Positions 6,724-14,276 of a stretch of DNA of 64,000 nucleotides are shown in pieces. The position numbers and the translations under genes are program-made. The notes below the pieces were generated by a model that saw only the letters and a list, made by a program, of their open reading frames with translations, was not told the DNA's origin and did not search any database. The stretch lies in IMG/VR virus record IMGVR_UViG_3300006037_000006, positions 28,320-92,319 of that record, one strand, 5' to 3'. The stretch is from a virus. Numbering within the stretch: the first letter of the stretch is position 1; each line of letters opens with the position of its first letter.

Positions 6724-6873
6724 TCATAAAGATTTTATTTCTTTCTTTGCTTCTTTCATACGTTCTTCCCATTTTAGGTTGAACAATACACAACAACCAC
6801 ATGACAAAAGTTTAAATTTTTTACCTTTAAGTTTTGCGTTGGCACCTGCTGTGCCATGATATATGCTTTTCAT
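6724..6873 (-). CDS. 49-aa protein encoded between the two tmRNA pieces
   Basis: A small basic protein with a CGCC motif (about residues 25-28) and a Lys/Glu-rich helical C-terminus; it resembles small CxCC phage proteins I have seen, with no known function. The ATG is preceded by AAGGAAG, which begins 2 nt after the CCA end of the acceptor piece; the TGA stop ends 1 nt before the first base of the coding piece. The ORF therefore fills nearly all of the 162-nt intervening segment that tmRNA maturation would remove. A longer reading frame, to 6930, would run through the tmRNA acceptor arm and has no ribosome-binding site, so I reject it. Confidence 0.65.
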   Translation of the reverse strand: MKSIYHGTAGANAKLKGKKFKLLSCGCCVLFNLKWEERMKEAKKEIKSL

Positions 6874-6884
6874 AAACTTCCTTA

Positions 6885-6958
6885 TGGTGGACCTGGCGGG
6901 ATTCGAACCCGCGTCTTGAATCCTTTTCAATCTACTTCATACAACAATAACTCTTATT
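6885..6958 (-). ncRNA. ssrA: tmRNA acceptor piece (T arm and CCA end)
   Basis: The 3' tRNA-like half of tmRNA, located upstream of the coding piece in transcription order, so the gene is circularly permuted. On the minus strand: GACGCGGG, then T stem GCGGG/CCCGC (6896-6900 and 6908-6912) with loop TTCGAAT, then CAGGTCC, discriminator A and an encoded CCA (6885-6887). It cannot be the 3' end of a tRNA because no D or anticodon arm and no matching 5' acceptor strand lie just upstream. The 5' end at about 6958 is the predicted transcription start. Confidence 0.88.
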
Positions 6959-6964
6959 TAGTAT

Positions 6965-6993
6965 AGTTTACTTGTTTGCTAAAGGATTGTCAA
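6965..6993 (-). promoter_or_regulatory. sigma70-like promoter of the tmRNA unit
   Basis: Minus strand -35 TTGACA (6988-6993), 17-nt spacer, -10 TAAACT (6965-6970). It lies in the last codons of the upstream gene. A second TATACT sits 5 nt further on (6961-6966 region) but at too long a spacing. Confidence 0.55.
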
Positions 6994-7555
6994 TAGCTTT
7001 CTGTATCTTTTGGTCAATCTCTTTCTTCAATTGTTCCACTTCCTTGCCAATCTCTCTACGTGCCTGTGCCATTTCAGTACGCACTGCTGCTGCTTCTGCA
7101 CGAGCTTTGTCTAGGTCTTCTCTAACACCCTTACGCATATCACGCATCTCACCTTCTGATTCACGTTGGGCTGTTTTAACACTGCGTTCAACTTGTTCAG
7201 TAACTGTTTCGTTACGACGGATATCAGTCTTAAGATCATTCTTAATATCACGAGTGTAATCAGCAGTCTTACCAGATGTTTCTTCAATCACTGCTAGACG
7301 CTTATCAAATCCTGATAAGTCTGGTGCCGAGTATTCAGATATCTTCTTCTTCATACCTTGATAGTCTTTGTAAACTTCAAATGCACCATACAGTCCACCC
7401 AACAAGGATGATACTAGTGTGAACGCAACCATTAGTTTAGCAGGAGTAAATTCATATCCTCCAATACTAATGACTGTATCCTTACTGGCATATTTTTTTG
7501 CTGCTGCTTCCATATCGTCAATCTTAGCATTAACGTCTTTAATTTCTTCTGTCAT
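6968..7555 (-). CDS. membrane-anchored coiled-coil protein
   Basis: A 195-aa protein with a cytoplasmic-looking N-terminus (about 1-35), one hydrophobic segment around LMVAFTLVSSLLGGLYGAF (about 41-59), and a long Lys/Glu/Arg/Ala-rich heptad-like coiled coil (about 75-190). It probably sits in the inner membrane with the coil in one compartment, as in Rz/spanin-like or scaffolding proteins, but I see no specific lysis signature. An AAGGAAG ribosome-binding site lies in the end of the preceding 46-codon gene, whose stop is 1 nt away. The tmRNA promoter is embedded in its 3' end. Confidence 0.65.
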   Translation of the reverse strand: MTEEIKDVNAKIDDMEAAAKKYASKDTVISIGGYEFTPAKLMVAFTLVSSLLGGLYGAFEVYKDYQGMKKKISEYSAPDLSGFDKRLAVIEETSGKTADYTRDIKNDLKTDIRRNETVTEQVERSVKTAQRESEGEMRDMRKGVREDLDKARAEAAAVRTEMAQARREIGKEVEQLKKEIDQKIQKAIDNPLANK

Positions 7556-7556
7556 T

Positions 7557-7697
7557 TTATTCTTCCTTTTTTTCTATTTTTTCTATTTTTTCTATTTTTG
7601 GCGGATCTATTATAGTATCCACTTGTTTAGTGACCTTGCTGGCAGTCCAGCCTCCCAGGGCAATAAAGAATCCTAACGCAAATGCCGATGCTCCCAT
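7557..7697 (-). CDS. 46-aa membrane protein with KIE repeats
   Basis: A short protein with an N-terminal hydrophobic segment (about residues 3-18, AFALGFFIALGGWTAS) and a charged tail containing three KIEK-type repeats, which come from a repeated 9-base unit. The stop TAA is 1 nt before the ATG of the downstream membrane/coiled-coil gene. An AGGAG ribosome-binding site precedes the start, and the upstream secreted-protein gene ends at 7699. The pair resembles two-component small membrane protein pairs such as spanins or toxin-like proteins, but nothing proves that. Confidence 0.6.
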   Translation of the reverse strand: MGASAFALGFFIALGGWTASKVTKQVDTIIDPPKIEKIEKIEKKEE

Positions 7698-7698
7698 T

Positions 7699-9462
7699 TT
7701 ATTCTCCTATCTTAAATTGTTGATCCACCATCGCTCGGTGTAATCTATCGCTACCTAACTGTCGTAATGCGCGGGCATTGTCTACAGTAGTTTGATTGCT
7801 ATATATGTCTTTTGGTGCATAAAATCCTGCATCCTTAATTACAAATGAATACAGTTCATATCCTTTTGGTTGTACTGCCATTGCTGCAATACTAACTCCA
7901 CCTGCTAGATCATTTTGCTGCACACTTTTGTTCACTGCATCAGTTTTCATTTCACTTTGGAATGATTCAATTGTTGGCTTGAATTCATTTACTTCATTCA
8001 CTACATTGCCTCTAGTAGATATACTAGCAGACGCTACAACTGGAATTTCATTCTGTGCAGAACTTGACTGATTGTTATTAAACAGGGTAGGACTCTTTGG
8101 CAATATCATAGGCAATCCTAAATTAACAACTGGTTGTGTTTCTTGTACAACGGGCGGAATGTACACCTGCAGTAACGATTGCGTCACTGGTTGATAAGAT
8201 TGAAACATTGATAACTGCTGAGTGTTGCTCTGAGAATTAAGTTGTTTTGATTGCTGTGAAGATGCTTGTGGTGCTATCAATCCGCCTAATTGCGAACTAG
8301 ATTGAGAGTTAGCTGAACCACTAGTCTGCACACTAGACGCACTCATTGCATTTAGTGTGTCTACTGTTGCCATAGCTTGCTCTTGTGCTTTGCTAGAACT
8401 TATTGCTATTTGCTGATTAGCATTTTGAACTGCTTTAGTTTGCACGGCTTTATCGGCAGCTTGAATTTGTTTTACAGCATTCATAACGGTAACGCTAGGT
8501 CCAGCTTTGTTTGATTCTGATTTTACTGGATCAGTTGTAGTTGCAGTGACAGACGCAGTTGGTGTAGAAGATGCAGCAACTGATGCAACTACATCTCGTA
8601 GTGCTTGCGGTATATTATCGGGCGCAGCAATTTCACCAGTTGTTGATAACTGTACTCCACCTACACTAACTGCGGTAGTAGGAGCTGAACTTGAATCAAC
8701 CGTTGCAATCGTAGTTCCTGATGCAATAGTATACACGACCGCAGCAGCAGGTGCTTTAACAACCGGTACAATCGGATCAGCTATCTTGACTCCATTAAAA
8801 GACACACCAAGGTTACCGACAGCTACATTATTTCCATTGTAATATTGATAGAATTGACCTTTACTTAGATCGCCAGTAAAGCCCATAGTAACTGTTGCAT
8901 TACTTATCACAGACGCACCCCATCGCATATCAACTGCGCCCGCACTATCTAGTTTCACCTCAAAACTGCTTTTGTTATTGCCATTACCATACTGGCTAGT
9001 TCCGTACCACCCGTATGTAATAGAATCAGCAGAACTAAGGTAAAATGTATTTCTACCTGTTTGCCCAATCAAATCAGTCCATAACGGCATGACTGCATAG
9101 TTATAACGACTGCTAGTATTATTGTTTAACACTTCGCCTGAGCAACAGAAATTTCCTGTAGTCCCCGGATCTTGGAAACTAACAACTCCGTTACTGTGCA
9201 TCCAAGATGTACCGAATGTCTTACCAAAATAAGAAAATTGAAATTGTAGTGGAACAGTGGTAGTTCCATCATCACCTAAGTTAACCTGTGTAGCAGAAGC
9301 ATTATTATTAAGATATTGCAATGCCGGTGTACTAGCTCCGGTGGTGACGTTGACAGATAAACCGTTCCCAATTGGAACGGTGACTACATCTGCTTTAGAA
9401 TAATTTGAAAACAGCAGCGCCAAGCAAAGCGCCCAAGCCGATTTTCTTAGCAGTGTCATCAT
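7699..9462 (-). CDS. secreted protein with NIDO-like domain and Ser/Gln-rich tail
   Basis: A 587-aa protein that begins with a signal peptide (about residues 1-24, ending YSKA). The following 200 residues are beta-rich with aromatic strands (YGWYGTSQYG, SFEVKLDSAGAVDMRWG), resembling the nidogen-like extracellular domain. After about residue 300 come long Ser/Gln/Thr/Ala-rich stretches and a conserved-looking C-terminal 60 residues. I chose ATG 9462, preceded by GAGG, over the ATG 12 nt further upstream. The first 68 nt overlap the end of the preceding secreted-protein gene. The product should reach the periplasm or cell surface of the infected host; its role is unknown. Confidence 0.6.
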   Translation of the reverse strand: MMTLLRKSAWALCLALLFSNYSKADVVTVPIGNGLSVNVTTGASTPALQYLNNNASATQVNLGDDGTTTVPLQFQFSYFGKTFGTSWMHSNGVVSFQDPGTTGNFCCSGEVLNNNTSSRYNYAVMPLWTDLIGQTGRNTFYLSSADSITYGWYGTSQYGNGNNKSSFEVKLDSAGAVDMRWGASVISNATVTMGFTGDLSKGQFYQYYNGNNVAVGNLGVSFNGVKIADPIVPVVKAPAAAVVYTIASGTTIATVDSSSAPTTAVSVGGVQLSTTGEIAAPDNIPQALRDVVASVAASSTPTASVTATTTDPVKSESNKAGPSVTVMNAVKQIQAADKAVQTKAVQNANQQIAISSSKAQEQAMATVDTLNAMSASSVQTSGSANSQSSSQLGGLIAPQASSQQSKQLNSQSNTQQLSMFQSYQPVTQSLLQVYIPPVVQETQPVVNLGLPMILPKSPTLFNNNQSSSAQNEIPVVASASISTRGNVVNEVNEFKPTIESFQSEMKTDAVNKSVQQNDLAGGVSIAAMAVQPKGYELYSFVIKDAGFYAPKDIYSNQTTVDNARALRQLGSDRLHRAMVDQQFKIGE

Positions 9463-10522
9463 CTTTTGCCTCATCTATTTTAGGTAACTTTTCTGGGTTA
9501 GCTTCCCATTGTGTTTTAGCTGCTTCACCAATTTTGCCTTCGTACGGGCAAGGGGTACCAGCCGCTAGCATAGCGTCAAATACTCTACGGTCTTGACACA
9601 TAGTAGCAACTGCTGCTACCTTCATGCCCATGTCGTATAAGGTCTTAGATAATTTTAGTCGTTCGCAATTCATATCACGCACTGTACCACCAGTTGAAAC
9701 ACCAAAGATTTGTGTTTGTACACTTCCACTTGTGCCTGTGGTGCATAGGTCAGCATTGCCACCACTCATCATTGCAGGCGCAACTGCTGTTGGCGGTGGC
9801 TGAATGATTTTTTGTGTAATAGTAGACTCGTTAATATTACGGTTGGTCATGTCGCCACTGTTGACATTGTTATTTGTCATGTTACCAGTGTTCACGTTAT
9901 TATTCGTATTTGCGTTGGTCGTTGCAGCAGTAGTGGCCGTAACATTGTTATTGTTATTAGTCATTGTACCGCTGTTAATATTGTTGTTAGTATTTGAAGT
10001 AGTAGCCGTTGACGAATTAACATTGTTATTAGTCATTGATCCACTATTAACATTATTGTTAGTGTATGTCATTGACCCGCTGTTAACGTTGTTGTTTGTG
10101 TTGACATTGGTACTAGCATTAACGTTGTTGCTATTACTAGTAGTTGTGCCAGTGTTAACGTTGTTATTGTTGTACGTCATACTACCGCTATTAACATTGG
10201 TATTAACGTTGTTGTTATTACTAGTAGTTGTGCCAGTGTTAACATTGTTATTGTTGTACGTCATACTACCGCTATTAACGTTGTTATTGTTGTTAGTCAT
10301 TGAACCTGTACTAACGTTATTATTGTTGTTAGTATTAGTACTAGTGCTACCAACTGTCGTTTGATTGATGTTGGTCACTGTACCCGAGTTAACGTTGTTG
10401 GTGTTAACCGTGCTGGTACTAGTGCTATTAGTATCAACTAGGGTTTTTGAATCGTATGTTGTCTGAGCTTGGGTGGTTATTGCCATAGCCATGACGGCGC
10501 TGACAATGAGAATTCTTTTCAT
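9395..10522 (-). CDS. secreted Asn/Thr-rich repeat protein with conserved C-terminal domain
   Basis: A 375-aa exported protein: signal peptide at residues 1-20 (ending TQAQ), then about 200 residues of Asn, Thr, Ser, Val and Gly repeats of the form NNNNVNTG / NVNSGSMT, which may form a beta-solenoid or surface fibre. The C-terminal 110 residues form a distinct domain (MNCERLKLSKTLYDMGM, then AMLAAGTPCPYEGKIG) of a type I recall in other large phages; it has four Cys. The last residues are hydrophobic (LGALLGAAVFKLF). The start at 10522 follows the signal peptide; an earlier ATG at 10534 has AGAGG directly against it. A late-promoter-like GATAAATA lies upstream (10550-10558). Confidence 0.6.
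   Translation of the reverse strand: MKRILIVSAVMAMAITTQAQTTYDSKTLVDTNSTSTSTVNTNNVNSGTVTNINQTTVGSTSTNTNNNNNVSTGSMTNNNNNVNSGSMTYNNNNVNTGTTTSNNNNVNTNVNSGSMTYNNNNVNTGTTTSNSNNVNASTNVNTNNNVNSGSMTYTNNNVNSGSMTNNNVNSSTATTSNTNNNINSGTMTNNNNNVTATTAATTNANTNNNVNTGNMTNNNVNSGDMTNRNINESTITQKIIQPPPTAVAPAMMSGGNADLCTTGTSGSVQTQIFGVSTGGTVRDMNCERLKLSKTLYDMGMKVAAVATMCQDRRVFDAMLAAGTPCPYEGKIGEAAKTQWEANPEKLPKIDEAKDDDTAKKIGLGALLGAAVFKLF
9836..10440 (-). repeat. degenerate Asn-rich coding repeat
   Basis: DNA of low complexity built from AAC/AAT-, GTT- and ACT-type codons within the secreted repeat protein. Units of about 30-50 bases recur, such as the block around 10140-10200 that is repeated at 10220-10280. Confidence 0.7.
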
Positions 10523-10537
10523 TTTTATTATCATCCT

Positions 10538-10572
10538 CTGTTGTACTACTATTTATCTATAGTACTACAAAT
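10538..10572 (-). promoter_or_regulatory. inverted repeat with GATAAATA late-promoter-like core
   Basis: TTGTAGTACTAT / ATAGTAGTACAA arms (one mismatch) flank AGATAAATA (10550-10558, minus strand). The site is between the 1164-codon gene and the secreted repeat gene. It could be a late promoter, an operator or a hairpin terminator. Confidence 0.4.
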
Positions 10573-10591
10573 TTATCAGATGATGATAATA

Positions 10592-13500
10592 TTATGGATA
10601 TAGTTTATCGTAGTGGCAGCGCAGCCATGCCCAGTCATAACTAAGTCGTAGCTTTTCTAATTCGCCGTTAACAGATTCATAGTAGCGACAAGCATCTAGT
10701 GCTGCATCCATACTAACATTTCCAAAATCACCGTCACCTAAGTTTAACCATGAACTTAATCTGAACTTAGCTTCTAAGTCATCGTTCTTTTCAGTATATG
10801 CCTTTAGTTTCAAAGTTTCACGGAAACTAGTACGCCATGTGTCCCACGCACTAGTATTATACATACCTATACCACTGTTTAGCTTGATAACTTCATGTTC
10901 CCCATCCATAGTAAAGTCTAAACCTTTAGCTATAGTGTTAAGCGTAATGTTCTTATTATTAGCAACTATAGCTTGATGTCCGTACTCTAAGTGGTTAACC
11001 GGGTTAGTTGCAGTAAATATATAGTGCTTGGGAATCTGTAGTCTGTCTGGTTGCCAATCAAAATCAAACTTAGCATTAACCTTAAGTTTAGCATTGACCA
11101 AGAAGTACCAAGGCGTATTGCTCGCGTTAGCTGCTGCATGTTGACTTGCCACGCGACCGTTTATACCATCTACTCTGATAACTCTATTCGCTAAATCACC
11201 TGTCATAAACAAAAGGTGCTCGTAGTTTTCATCAGCATTAGCTTCGCCGTTACTAAAGAATACAATGTCAAGTGGGTTACTATAAACTAGCTTGTCTACA
11301 CGCTTGATATACGGGTAATCATAAAGTTCTTTCTTCACGTAGTTTTTAGCTTCTTTTGGTACAGTAATATATGTTCCGCCGGTACTATGAACAGTTATGT
11401 TCTTAGTTTCAGGAGTCCACAAACTCATGGGTTCATCGTTTGTTACTCTTATTTCTTTGTTGTCTGCCGAGAGAATCGTAGCATAAGGCCAATTAAAATC
11501 AAAATCAGTAATAGAGACATGAGTATCCTTTTCATTTATAAAAATAGGTGCGGGCAATCGTTTTGCCCGTTGATGCTGGTTGTAATTAATTTTCACATAG
11601 TCTTCAAGCACAACCATACCATCAATCAATGTTCGCAATTTGTTCACGTCAATTAAGAATGTGTCCCCGAACTTTTGCTTATCGCTAGGGAACACGTGCA
11701 ATTGATCCTTAGCGTAAGGGTCACACATATAAGTAAAGTCAAACTGAAAGTATTCACAGATGGTACTGACAACCCAAACATAATGTTCCTTCTTAACTGG
11801 TAATGACTTTACTATTGTTTTCAGCGTGTCCAAATAGCTAGTATCGTACTTAACAATCAATCTTCCCTCATGGGTGATATCACTGAGGTCTGTGTCAGAC
11901 AGATTACTATGGTCGATGTAGACGATATCGTATAACACTTCAACTGCTTGTGCTCTCTTAGTCTTAACAAAGTTCAATATGTTCAAATGTTCAATGACCT
12001 TCACATACTTTGTAGATTCTTCAAACGTGTCCTTGTTCACTAGGTAAGTATTTCCCCAATGACTCCATTGAGTTCCAAACACATGAACCATATCCATCTG
12101 CCACGGGCTAGGATAGAAGTCAAACATAAACCCACCGTATTCAAGTTCACTGTTTACTACCCAGAATAGTTTAGACTCACTCTTGTTGCAACAACGTTGG
12201 ATAGTTTCTACCCAGCTATTTAAATAGCGAGTCTTTTGTAGTTGAGGATAACGTATTTTCAGTGCGTCATATCTATCACCGCCGTTACCCCGATCAATGT
12301 AGAACATGCTTAAATTAGTTTCAATAGCCACTGTTTGATCTACTACATAGTTTATTTCACGGTGACCTAGTTTGTACATAGGTCCGTTGATATAGTATGT
12401 CTGTGTATTCTTACTGAACTCATTACCAAACGTGTTGATATGGCGGAAGTTCTCGTTAGTGGGTCTCCAACTAAAATCAAACTTATCATAAGTCAAGTCG
12501 GGGTTCAATACCCAGAAGACTTCATCTGGGTGTTCATTAATCAGTTCTTCTAGTGTCGTTTTAATAGAGTAACGATTGACAATTCCCTCACGATTACTAT
12601 CTTCATACTCCATCAACACTACTTCAGTCGCAGCTGGTTGAGTATATCTAGGGCCGTTGTTCACCCATTGATAAATTTGAGGTTGACTATGTGGATTGGG
12701 TCTCCAACTGAAATCAAATGTCTGTAAGTCTTCACTGTTGTTCACTGTCCACAATGACATATCAATCTTAGGTAGAGCAACAGGATAATCCATGTACTTT
12801 TTGATAGTAGCCCCCGGTACAACATACTCAAGGGTAGGTTCTGTCTTACTATCATTCCATTTGTTACCAAACACATACACAAGAGGTGGCTCATGTAAAT
12901 TAGGATCGGGTCTCCATCTAAAGTCAAAACTATTCTTGTCTACTGCTATTAACTCATTCCATCTATCCCATTCAGGTGCTAAGTCAGCAATGCCCATGTA
13001 CTTCTTTTCAGTTGCTCCTGGGACGATATACTCAATTGTTGTTTTCTGTTCTGCTGAATGAAACTTGTTACCCCATACGTAAATATACGGAGGCTCATGT
13101 AAGTTAGGATCAGGTCTCCAGCTAAAGTCAAAAGTTGTTCTATCTACTAGTAGATGTTCAGTCCATCTATCCCATTCAGGTGCTAAGTCTACTGTACCCA
13201 TGTACTTTACTTCTGTAGCTCCAGGAACTAGGTACTGTATAGTAGGCTTGACTTCTGCCGGGTCATATATGTTGCCCCATACGTAAACGTAAGGTGGCTC
13301 ATGTAAGTTAGGATCAGGTCTCCAACTCATATCAAACGTAGTTTTGTCTACTTTGATAAACTCGTTCCATCTATCCCATTCAGGCTCTAAGTCTACGATG
13401 CCCATATACTTCTTTTCAGTAGCGCCGGGGACTTTATATTCTACTGTTGGTTTAATTTCTGCTGCATCGTATTTGTTACCCCATACATAGATATAAGGAG

Positions 13501-14086
13501 GACTAGTTGGATCAGGTCTCCAAGTAAAATCAAACGTAGCTTTGTCTACTTTAATTGATTCAGTCCATCTATCCCATTGAGGAAAAACTTGTACATTGCC
13601 CATGTACTTTCTATCGGTTGCGGTTTTAACATGATACTCTAGCGTCGGTTCAACCTCAGCCGGTACATGCTTATTACCCCAAGTGTAGATGTAGGGCGAC
13701 TCATTAGGGTCAGGTCTCCACAATACATCAATGCTTGACATATCAATCGGTGATAAGAACTTCCAAGATTGATTCTTTAGTTTGATTGGGGAAACGTCAG
13801 TACGATAGATAAATGTATCTACGTCTAGTTCAGTGCAAAGCCAAGTTCCACTATCTTTGTCAAACTCACTAGGCCACACATTGTTGAAATCACTTGTCCA
13901 TGCATCTTCGTCGGGCAAGAACTCAAAATCCCAATCCCAATCAAAATTTTGATAATCACTGCATTCAGTAATTACCCAGAAATGCTCTGTAGTGGATAAT
14001 GACCTAGCGTGTGCTAAGTCAGTTGCATGTTGCTCTCTCGGGTGTGCGTGTGGCTTGTTGCCGAAGTAAAATACATCTCTTAACAT
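10592..14086 (-). CDS. 1164-aa protein with tandem WRPDP repeats and GT-like C-terminal domain
   Basis: A very large cytoplasmic protein without signal peptide. About residues 118-450 hold five near-identical copies, about 66 aa each, of FDFSWRPDPN...PPYIYVWGN...EY.VPGAT.KKYMG...PEWDRWNE; more diverged FWVVN...FDF units continue to about residue 770. The C-terminal third resembles the glycosyltransferase-like protein at 24002-24949: RVDGINGRVASQHAAANASNTPWYFLV aligns with RVDGVKGSDAAHKAAAEASDTERFILI, and AWDTWRTSFRETLKL with AWRAGFREGVKM. The metal-binding DGDN of that protein is replaced here (VNAKL), so this copy is probably inactive. It is last in the glycan-like operon and might be a scaffold; that is inference. 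Confidence 0.6.
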   Translation of the reverse strand: MLRDVFYFGNKPHAHPREQHATDLAHARSLSTTEHFWVITECSDYQNFDWDWDFEFLPDEDAWTSDFNNVWPSEFDKDSGTWLCTELDVDTFIYRTDVSPIKLKNQSWKFLSPIDMSSIDVLWRPDPNESPYIYTWGNKHVPAEVEPTLEYHVKTATDRKYMGNVQVFPQWDRWTESIKVDKATFDFTWRPDPTSPPYIYVWGNKYDAAEIKPTVEYKVPGATEKKYMGIVDLEPEWDRWNEFIKVDKTTFDMSWRPDPNLHEPPYVYVWGNIYDPAEVKPTIQYLVPGATEVKYMGTVDLAPEWDRWTEHLLVDRTTFDFSWRPDPNLHEPPYIYVWGNKFHSAEQKTTIEYIVPGATEKKYMGIADLAPEWDRWNELIAVDKNSFDFRWRPDPNLHEPPLVYVFGNKWNDSKTEPTLEYVVPGATIKKYMDYPVALPKIDMSLWTVNNSEDLQTFDFSWRPNPHSQPQIYQWVNNGPRYTQPAATEVVLMEYEDSNREGIVNRYSIKTTLEELINEHPDEVFWVLNPDLTYDKFDFSWRPTNENFRHINTFGNEFSKNTQTYYINGPMYKLGHREINYVVDQTVAIETNLSMFYIDRGNGGDRYDALKIRYPQLQKTRYLNSWVETIQRCCNKSESKLFWVVNSELEYGGFMFDFYPSPWQMDMVHVFGTQWSHWGNTYLVNKDTFEESTKYVKVIEHLNILNFVKTKRAQAVEVLYDIVYIDHSNLSDTDLSDITHEGRLIVKYDTSYLDTLKTIVKSLPVKKEHYVWVVSTICEYFQFDFTYMCDPYAKDQLHVFPSDKQKFGDTFLIDVNKLRTLIDGMVVLEDYVKINYNQHQRAKRLPAPIFINEKDTHVSITDFDFNWPYATILSADNKEIRVTNDEPMSLWTPETKNITVHSTGGTYITVPKEAKNYVKKELYDYPYIKRVDKLVYSNPLDIVFFSNGEANADENYEHLLFMTGDLANRVIRVDGINGRVASQHAAANASNTPWYFLVNAKLKVNAKFDFDWQPDRLQIPKHYIFTATNPVNHLEYGHQAIVANNKNITLNTIAKGLDFTMDGEHEVIKLNSGIGMYNTSAWDTWRTSFRETLKLKAYTEKNDDLEAKFRLSSWLNLGDGDFGNVSMDAALDACRYYESVNGELEKLRLSYDWAWLRCHYDKLYP
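12730..13735 (-). repeat. five tandem 198-204-bp coding repeats
   Basis: Successive units begin at the FDFxWRPDP codons and are similar at DNA level as well, for example the repeated stretches reading CATTCAGGTGCTAAGTC on the plus strand near 12970 and 13170. Confidence 0.75.
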
Positions 14087-14099
14087 GCATATACTTATG

Positions 14100-14276
14100 T
14101 CAGTATTTGCCCCATTGAATCTTTAGCCATAACCTCTCAATGAGATATTGAACTATCGCTAATACAATGTGAATTGCTACCGCTTCACCTAACCCTGTCC
14201 ATAGTGCAGTGATTAGTAATGCAACTATTCTATATGAAATTGTCCTAGCAATAGTACGTGCATGAATTTCAGTCAC
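14100..14276 (-). CDS. 58-aa DUF2061-like membrane protein
   Basis: A short protein not long enough for usual gene callers. It starts with GTG in a GTGA overlap with the stop of the carbamoyltransferase gene. The sequence pattern RTISYRIVALLITALWTGLGEAV...IVQYLIERLWLKIQWGKY matches the DUF2061 family layout (SWR..A...T....TG.....HERxWxKIxWG), a small two-helix membrane protein of unknown role. In its usual form the C-terminal aromatic-basic motif ends the protein, as here. It is probably co-translated with the carbamoyltransferase. Confidence 0.65.
   Translation of the reverse strand: MTEIHARTIARTISYRIVALLITALWTGLGEAVAIHIVLAIVQYLIERLWLKIQWGKY

Noticed and set aside
6874-6930. Longer version of the 49-aa ORF running through the tmRNA acceptor arm
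   Set aside because: No ribosome-binding site, and the extra codons are exactly the T arm and CCA end of the tmRNA.
6885-6958. Ordinary tRNA gene
   Set aside because: Only the T arm and 3' acceptor strand are present; the matching 5' strand GGGCCTG is in the downstream tmRNA coding piece.
9804-10364. Plus-strand Leu/Val-rich 186-codon ORF
   Set aside because: It is the antisense shadow of the Asn/Thr repeat region; low complexity, no ribosome site.
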